Part shown: positions 5,835-10,521 of the stretch, piece after piece
Position numbering within the stretch: position 1 is the stretch's first letter
Layout: every line of letters begins with the position of its first letter
Source of the DNA: Bacteroidota bacterium
GTDB lineage: Bacteria; Bacteroidota; Bacteroidia; Bacteroidales; VadinHA17
DNA: 10,521 nucleotides
Direction of reading: 5' to 3'
NCBI GenBank assembly: GCA_030593185.1
Contig: JAUVHQ010000054.1
Location: 1-10,521, forward strand
The notes under the pieces: generated by a model
Database searches by the model: none
The model's input: only the letters and a program-made list of their open reading frames with translations
Told to the model about the DNA's origin: nothing
Position numbers and translations under genes: made by a program

Positions 5835-6980
5835 CTATACAGCACCAATTTTACGGGCAATTACCAGGCGTTGAATTTCTGAAGTTCCTTCACCAATTTG
5901 CAGCAATCGCTGGTCACGATAAAATCTCTCAATATCATAATCTTTCATTAACCCATAACCACCGTGTATTTGTACAGCTTCATCTGCAACCTCCTTAGCT
6001 ACTTCAGAACAATAGAGTTTTGCTATTGCAGATTCTTTTCCAAATTCTTTATCATTATACTCAAGCCAGCAGGCATGATACAAATATGTTCTGGCCAGAT
6101 CAATTTTCGCTGCCATATCAGCAAGTTTAAAAGAAATAACCTGGAATTTTATAATTGGTCTGCCAAACTGTTTTCTTTCCTTAGCATATTGTAATGCCAT
6201 TTCAAAAGCTCCCTGTGCGAGTCCCAACCCCATTGCTGCGATGGAAAGTCTTCCGCTATCGAGTGTTTTCAGCATTATTCCGGAACCATTACCAGATTCA
6301 CCAAGCAGATTGGATTCAGGTACTTTACAATTATCAAAAAACAACTCGGAGGTATCCGATGCCCTCCACATCATTTTATTATGCATTGCTCTCCTTGTAA
6401 ACCCGGCAGTATCTTTCTCAACAATAATCGTTGAAAACTCTTTTTTACCATTTTCTTTTGTACCGGTAACAGAAAGGACCGTAACTCCGCTGGAGATATC
6501 AACAGATCCGTTGGTAATAAAACATTTTGATCCGTTTATAATCCAGTATCCATCTACAAGTTTAGCTGTTGTTCTGGTTCCCAGGCAATCCGATCCTGCC
6601 TCCGGTTCTGTAAGACCAAAAGCCCATAGTTCCTTACCAGAGCATAAACGGGGCAAATATTTCATCTTTTGTTCTTCAGTCCCGAAATCCATTATAGGTT
6701 TAATCCCCAATGAATTGTGTGCCGCCAGAGTAGCTGCATGTGAGCTATCAACCCTTGATAATTCTTCAACCGCAATTATATAGGATAAAGTATCCATGTT
6801 CTGACCACCATACTTTTCAGGCAGACACATTCCGAATAGTCCCAATTCTCCCATCCGTGCAGTATTCTCTAAAGAAAACTCACCTTTTTCATCCAACTCA
6901 GCTGCAACGGGTTTTATTTCTCTTTCGGCAAAGTCTCTTACAGTTTTACGTATTAATTCATGTTCTTCAGATAAATACAT
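5835..6980 (-). CDS. Acyl-CoA dehydrogenase, short-chain (butyryl-CoA) type
   Basis: The 381-residue flavoprotein has the usual family length and should oxidise an acyl-CoA to the 2-enoyl-CoA, passing electrons to ETF. Visible signatures are GLTEPEAGSDCLGTRTTA (122-139), the CoA/FAD segment KTLDSGRLSIAAMGLG (238-253), and QIHGGYGLMKDYDIERFYRD near the C-terminus. The catalytic base is Glu364 in LQIGEGTSEIQR. Isovaleryl-CoA dehydrogenase instead uses a glutamate in a DLER motif and has Ala or Gly at the C-terminal site. Here the DLER position is DSGR (Gly243), so this is the short/medium-chain arrangement. It is the last gene of the minus-strand cluster, 28 bp after the DUF35 gene, and ends at the terminator at 5789. 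The exact acyl substrate is not readable, but its place next to HMG-CoA genes suggests a short or branched chain. Confidence 0.95.
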   Translation of the reverse strand: MYLSEEHELIRKTVRDFAEREIKPVAAELDEKGEFSLENTARMGELGLFGMCLPEKYGGQNMDTLSYIIAVEELSRVDSSHAATLAAHNSLGIKPIMDFGTEEQKMKYLPRLCSGKELWAFGLTEPEAGSDCLGTRTTAKLVDGYWIINGSKCFITNGSVDISSGVTVLSVTGTKENGKKEFSTIIVEKDTAGFTRRAMHNKMMWRASDTSELFFDNCKVPESNLLGESGNGSGIMLKTLDSGRLSIAAMGLGLAQGAFEMALQYAKERKQFGRPIIKFQVISFKLADMAAKIDLARTYLYHACWLEYNDKEFGKESAIAKLYCSEVAKEVADEAVQIHGGYGLMKDYDIERFYRDQRLLQIGEGTSEIQRLVIARKIGAV

Positions 6981-7008
6981 ATTTAATTTAGATTAAAATA
7001 ATTTTCTT

Positions 7009-7407
7009 TCAGATACCAACATCGGGAACGAACTTGTATGAATACATTATAAGTCCTGTTTTTCCTTCCTCGTTCATTCTTCTGAACTTGGAAATCAGCT
7101 TATCTCCGGTTTTCAGATTCACCAGATCACAATCTACAATCTGCCCCATAACCCTGACTCCCTCTTCCATTTCAACAATACCAACAGCATATGGGGCAAT
7201 ATCTTCAAATCCTTCAGGAGCAGTTCGAATAATTGTATAGGTTAAGAGTTTGCCTATACCCGAGAGGTTAGTTTTATCAAATACCTTGTTACTACATGCA
7301 GGACAGATCAGTCTGGCAGGAAAGGAAATCTTTCCACATTTCCTGCATTTTGCAGCTTCCATCCTGTAACGTTCAGGCGTTTCTCTCCAGTGTCTTGGAA
7401 CATTCAT
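7009..7407 (-). CDS. Zn-ribbon/OB-fold protein (DUF35), thiolase partner
   Basis: The 132-residue protein has the DUF35 layout. An N-terminal helix carries HWRETPERYRMEAAKC. A rubredoxin-like zinc ribbon uses Cys21, Cys24, Cys35 and Cys38 (CRKCGKISFPARLICPAC). An OB fold follows, with LLTYTIIRTAPEGFEDIAPYAVGIVEMEEG. In the archaeal HMG-CoA synthase complex, the DUF35 protein is the scaffold joining thiolase to synthase and helps form a shared CoA site. Other DUF35 proteins pair with SCP2-type thiolases in steroid side-chain breakdown. It lies 34 bp downstream of the thiolase gene and two genes from HMG-CoA synthase, exactly the partners expected. All four zinc ligands are intact. It has no catalytic motif of its own. 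Confidence 0.93.
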   Translation of the reverse strand: MNVPRHWRETPERYRMEAAKCRKCGKISFPARLICPACSNKVFDKTNLSGIGKLLTYTIIRTAPEGFEDIAPYAVGIVEMEEGVRVMGQIVDCDLVNLKTGDKLISKFRRMNEEGKTGLIMYSYKFVPDVGI

Positions 7408-7441
7408 AATATGTTAGTTTTTAATTAATAACGTTTATTAT

Positions 7442-8599
7442 TTATTTTGCTTCTAATATATGACATACACTGCTGCCACCTGATCCTCCCATATTCTGGG
7501 CAAGACCGGTTTTTACTCCTGGAATCTGACGTTTTTCACTATTGCCTCGTAATTGATTTACTAATTCAAAAATCTGGGCAACCCCTGTAGCTCCAACAGG
7601 ATGTCCTTTCGATTTTAATCCGCCTGATGGATTAACAGGGAATTTTCCATCCAGTGCAGTATAACCATCAACTGTTGCAGGACCCCCTTTCCCCGGACCA
7701 ATTACACCCATTGATTCCAATACCAGGATTTCAGCGATTGTAAAACAATCGTGCACCTCGGCAAAATCAATATCATCAATTGTTTTTCCTGCCATTTTTA
7801 ATGCTTTGGCAGCAGATGTCTTAACGGCTTGTAATTCAGTTAGTTTCTTACGATGGTTAAGAGCAATTGAATCAGCAGCACTGCCAAAACCACTTATTAC
7901 AACCAGTGGATGCTTTTTCAGCTTTTTTGCTTCTTCAACTGTTGTTAGTAACACTGCAGCAGCACCATCAGTAACCGGTGAGCAATCCAATAAACGTAAT
8001 GGATCAGCGATTATGGTTGAATTCAGAACTGTATCCTGTGTAATTTTGAAAGGAAACTGAGCATTTGGATTCATTGAACCATTATAATGGTTTTTTACAG
8101 AAACCTGCGCCAGTTGTTCACTTGTGGTTCCATAACGTTCCATGTGGGCTCTGGCAAGCATTGCATATAATCCGGGAAATGTAATTCCATGAAATGCTTC
8201 ATAATCCTGATCGGCTGCAGTTGCTAATGCATAAGTTGCTTTTCCCATACTCACATCAGTCATTTTTTCTACTCCTATGGCTAATGCATAATCAGAAACT
8301 CCTGTAGCAATTTCCATACATGCGTTACGAACAGCAAGACCTCCGGAAGCACAAGCAGACTCAACACGGGATGATGGAATATCCAATCTTCCTAAATAGT
8401 CAGCAATCAGACTCGCAAGATGTTCCTGACCAATAAATAAACCACTCGACATACAGCCAATGTTGATTGAATCAATCCGGTCGGTTCCTGCATCTTCAAG
8501 ACAATTCATTGCACTTTCTACGGCAATATCTCTAAGAGATTTTTCCCATAGTTCGCCAAATTTTGTTATTCCAATTCCTATAACAGCTATTTCTTTCAT
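7442..8599 (-). CDS. SCP2-type thiolase (acetyl-CoA C-acetyltransferase-like)
   Basis: The 385-residue enzyme is a thiolase of the SCP2/archaeal group. The nucleophile is Cys83 in VESACASGG. His283 lies in EVHDCFTIAE and His333 in GGLKSKGHPVGATG. The C-terminus reads QNMGGSGGSSVCHIL instead of the CxGGG loop of classical biosynthetic thiolases, a difference shared by the SCP2 group. In the archaeal complex this enzyme condenses two acetyl-CoA to acetoacetyl-CoA and hands it to HMG-CoA synthase. The gene starts 9 bp after the synthase stop. Its Shine-Dalgarno overlaps that stop, so translation is probably coupled. A cleavage role, or a longer acyl-CoA as substrate, cannot be excluded, but the neighbours favour acetoacetyl-CoA. 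Confidence 0.93.
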   Translation of the reverse strand: MKEIAVIGIGITKFGELWEKSLRDIAVESAMNCLEDAGTDRIDSINIGCMSSGLFIGQEHLASLIADYLGRLDIPSSRVESACASGGLAVRNACMEIATGVSDYALAIGVEKMTDVSMGKATYALATAADQDYEAFHGITFPGLYAMLARAHMERYGTTSEQLAQVSVKNHYNGSMNPNAQFPFKITQDTVLNSTIIADPLRLLDCSPVTDGAAAVLLTTVEEAKKLKKHPLVVISGFGSAADSIALNHRKKLTELQAVKTSAAKALKMAGKTIDDIDFAEVHDCFTIAEILVLESMGVIGPGKGGPATVDGYTALDGKFPVNPSGGLKSKGHPVGATGVAQIFELVNQLRGNSEKRQIPGVKTGLAQNMGGSGGSSVCHILEAK

Positions 8600-8601
8600 A
8601 T

Positions 8602-8610
8602 TTTCCTCCT
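8602..8610 (-). promoter_or_regulatory. Strong Shine-Dalgarno of the thiolase gene overlapping the upstream stop
   Basis: The minus strand reads AGGAGGAAA with 5 bases between AGGAGG and the ATG at 8599. Its first bases overlap the TAG of the HMG-CoA synthase gene (8611-8609). Nearly every other gene here lacks such a site, so a fixed ratio of synthase to thiolase may matter. Confidence 0.8.
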
Positions 8611-9655
8611 ATTCCGGTTTAAGGATTTTACCCCTGAATTTTGCATACTCACCATACTCAAGATATTTTAAATGCTCATTCAGTTGTTTCCTGACCCTGG
8701 GAGCCATATCCCGGTTTTTTAACAAATGTTTAGTTGTACGAAATACAAAGGCATCACTTCCGGCACCTGATCCGTATGATACAAGCAGTATGAGCTGATC
8801 AGGACCCGCTTCATCCAAAGTGGCAGCCAATCCCATAGGAGAGGAGCCCGAATAAGTATTCCCTAATGTGGGAGTTAACAAACCATAACGATACTGAGCT
8901 TCTGTGAAGCCAAGCTGTTTGGCAGCCTGAACAGGAAATTTACCATTTGGCTGATGAAAAATAAGATAGTCAAAATCCTTTGGCTTCATTCCTGTTTTTT
9001 CAAGGATTGCTTCAACAGCACCAAAAACATGTTTCTGATATGCCGGTTTACCGGTAAATCTGCCGCCATGTTCAGGATAGTGGGCATTTTCCCGTCTCCA
9101 AAAATCAGGAGTATCTGTCATATAACAGTGAGTATCCAGTAATTCGGCAACAATATTTTCTGTACCCATTATAAACGCTGCGGCTCCTGCGCTTGCTGAA
9201 TATTCAAGTGCATCTCCGGGAGCTCCCTGAGAGGTATCAGCACCTATTGCCAGTGCACATTTCATAACACCGGTTTTAACCAGATGCAAGGCAATGAACA
9301 TCCCTTCAGTACCTGCTTTACAGGCAAATTCGAGATCTGCCGTATGAACATAAGGACAAATGCCCAATGCTTCAGAAACAATTGTCCCTGTAGGTTTGAC
9401 AGCATAAGGATGCGATTCGCTGCCTACATATACCGCACCGATCAATGCCGGATCAATTCCTGCTCTGGCAAGAGCATTTTTAGCAGCACCAACTGAAAGT
9501 GTAGCACAATCCTCATCAGGTGCAGGTACCGATTTTTCATAAAGGTTTAATCCCTGTTTTAAAGCTTCTGCATCTGCTCCCCAAACCTTTGCAATCTCTT
9601 CAACCTTAATGCGGTAACGAGGTATTTGTGTACCATATCCGATAATTCCAACCAT
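8609..9655 (-). CDS. Archaeal-type hydroxymethylglutaryl-CoA synthase
   Basis: The 348-residue protein matches the short archaeal form of HMG-CoA synthase (about 350 residues) rather than the bacterial MvaS or eukaryotic form (about 390 or more). It joins acetyl-CoA and acetoacetyl-CoA to give HMG-CoA. The catalytic triad is visible: Glu80 in VGSESHPYAVKP, Cys112 in LEFACKAGTEG, and His234 in LIFHQPNGKFP. Other family marks are GIIGYGTQIPRYRIKVEEIA at the start, TPTLGNTYSGSSPMGL (261-276), and SYGSGAGSDAF near the end. It opens the compact run synthase, thiolase, DUF35, dehydrogenase. The ATG at 9655 has no Shine-Dalgarno, and 207 bp separate it from the carboxylase gene upstream, so a promoter may lie there. 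No mevalonate-pathway reductase or kinase is in the window, which leaves the fate of HMG-CoA open. Confidence 0.93.
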   Translation of the reverse strand: MVGIIGYGTQIPRYRIKVEEIAKVWGADAEALKQGLNLYEKSVPAPDEDCATLSVGAAKNALARAGIDPALIGAVYVGSESHPYAVKPTGTIVSEALGICPYVHTADLEFACKAGTEGMFIALHLVKTGVMKCALAIGADTSQGAPGDALEYSASAGAAAFIMGTENIVAELLDTHCYMTDTPDFWRRENAHYPEHGGRFTGKPAYQKHVFGAVEAILEKTGMKPKDFDYLIFHQPNGKFPVQAAKQLGFTEAQYRYGLLTPTLGNTYSGSSPMGLAATLDEAGPDQLILLVSYGSGAGSDAFVFRTTKHLLKNRDMAPRVRKQLNEHLKYLEYGEYAKFRGKILKPE

Positions 9656-9767
9656 ATAAGTAAGCTTTATTGTTAATAAATTGAGAAACTATTACTTGTT
9701 ATTATTGTTTTTTGATACAAATTCTTACTATTCCCTCTAATCCAAAGAGTTAAAAGTTTAAAGCTTG

Positions 9768-9805
9768 CCACGTGAAATGCGACGAAGGAGCATATTTCAC
9801 TGTGG
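9768..9805. repeat. REP-like hairpin in the 207-bp gap
   Basis: The arms CCACGTGAAATGC (9768-9780) and GCATATTTCACTGTGG (9790-9805) pair with a 2-base and a 1-base bulge around the loop GACGAAGGA. The loop and stem base recall the GCGACGAAG-type dispersed repeats seen between genes in many bacteria. AT-rich GTTAAAAGT-like stretches flank both sides. No clear T run follows, so it is not a typical terminator for the carboxylase gene ending at 9863. Confidence 0.5.
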
Positions 9806-9862
9806 TTAAAAGTAAAAAGTAAGAGTTTAACTTTACAAACTTTCAACATTCCATCTATTCCC

Positions 9863-10521
9863 TTATTCAATCAAAGCTAATGATGCTCCTCCTTCAACCA
9901 TTTGCCCGGGAGTTACATTTATCTTGTTTATAACTCCATCTTTACCGGCAATTATATTATTCTCCATCTTCATGGCTTCAATTATCATAACAATTTCCCC
10001 TTTAGATATTTTTGTACCTTTCTTAATGTTTATCTTTATTACTTTGCCGGGCATAGGTGATGTTAAAACACCTGAACCGTCACCAAAATCTTCTTCAAAC
10101 GACCCTGTATCCAAATCATCCTGAAGATAATCCCTTCTGATTATCTCAAATATGTTCCCTCCATATGTAATATAACAATGTAATACACTTTTTTCAGAAA
10201 TAAATGCGTGAACAGGATTATTATTTATATATAAATCAATTTCTCCATTTGATATTCTATCGATTTTTACTAAATATTCCCGCTTTTCAAATTCAGTAAT
10301 AAATTCTCCATTTTTATTGTAATAAACTATTGCTTCTTTTTCCTCTCCGTCAATCAGTATTGGTATTTTAATTATATTCCTCCAATATCCGATATAATTC
10401 CATATAAATTGCTTTTCCTTATCAAAAGAGGAAAAATCAGGAGCATTTTTACTTAATGCATAAGCTACATAAACCAGTACAGGAACATATAAAGCCAATT
10501 GATGTTTTTTTCTTTCTATTC
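9863..10521 (-). CDS. Acyl-CoA carboxylase alpha subunit, C-terminal part with biotin domain (gene runs off the window)
   Basis: The frame is open to the window edge, adding IERKKHQ before a TTG at 10498 that is not a credible start; 219 residues are visible. Counting from that TTG, residues 1-40 contain an Ala/Tyr-rich helix and the FIWNYIGYWRN segment, like the BT linker of methylcrotonyl- and propionyl-CoA carboxylase alpha chains. A beta-rich part follows. The biotinyl domain begins at LTSPMPGKV (145-153) and has the biotin site EAMKMEN with Lys177, 34 residues from the end, the classic spacing. The biotin-carboxylase domain would lie upstream, outside the window. The enzyme fixes bicarbonate onto an acyl-CoA with a beta subunit not seen here. 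Its place beside HMG-CoA synthase makes 3-methylcrotonyl-CoA attractive as a substrate, but acetyl- or propionyl-CoA is possible, and the visible part could also be a separate carrier protein. Confidence 0.88.
   Translation of the reverse strand, partial: IERKKHQLALYVPVLVYVAYALSKNAPDFSSFDKEKQFIWNYIGYWRNIIKIPILIDGEEKEAIVYYNKNGEFITEFEKREYLVKIDRISNGEIDLYINNNPVHAFISEKSVLHCYITYGGNIFEIIRRDYLQDDLDTGSFEEDFGDGSGVLTSPMPGKVIKINIKKGTKISKGEIVMIIEAMKMENNIIAGKDGVINKINVTPGQMVEGGASLALIE

Noticed and set aside
6241..6783. Open frame of 180 codons antisense to the acyl-CoA dehydrogenase
   Set aside because: It is a shadow of a fully conserved gene and its translation shows no recognisable domain.
10496..10498. 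TTG as start codon of the biotin-domain protein
   Set aside because: The frame continues to the window edge and the visible part begins in the middle of a carboxylase linker.

Overview
The window looks like a chromosomal stretch from an uncultured member of the Bacteroidota (Bacteroidales-like). It is AT-rich and almost every gene lacks a Shine-Dalgarno sequence. It holds a Bacteroidota-style short SSB, a small CxxC zinc protein that I recall from that phylum, and a four-helix-bundle (S23/IVS-type) gene framed by GTCGGCAGTC-type repeats. The assignment rests on gene style and recognition, not on a search. Both window edges cut a gene.

Left part (1-2230): the 3' end of an OLD-like ABC ATPase whose TOPRIM-like C-terminus lacks the usual acidic pair. 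It is followed by about 480 bases without a gene, most of which is a 342-bp repeat-bounded unit lying in minus orientation. Middle part (2231-5764): a short ssb on the minus strand is divergent from a small zinc protein, with two identical 10-bp palindromes between them. Then come a secreted P1-family (DmpA-like) aminopeptidase and an aspartate/glutamate racemase, 6 bp apart. After these sits a second repeat-bounded unit of 344 bp in plus orientation, carrying a frameshifted and truncated four-helix-bundle gene. A 74-residue coiled-coil protein and a bidirectional terminator close this half.

Right part (5835-10521, all minus strand, transcribed right to left): the C-terminal part of an acyl-CoA carboxylase alpha subunit with its biotin domain; a gap with a REP-like hairpin; then a tight cluster of HMG-CoA synthase, SCP2-type thiolase, a Zn-ribbon/OB-fold DUF35 protein and a short-chain-type acyl-CoA dehydrogenase. 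Thiolase, DUF35 protein and a short HMG-CoA synthase are the three parts of the archaeal complex that makes HMG-CoA from acetyl-CoA without releasing acetoacetyl-CoA. Beside a biotin carboxylase and a dehydrogenase, this suggests a branched acyl-CoA route passing through HMG-CoA rather than a plain mevalonate pathway. The direction and product of that route are inference.

The two most interesting items are the pair of repeat-bounded units, whose ends match closely but whose interiors differ, and the archaeal-type HMG-CoA cluster in an apparently bacterial context.
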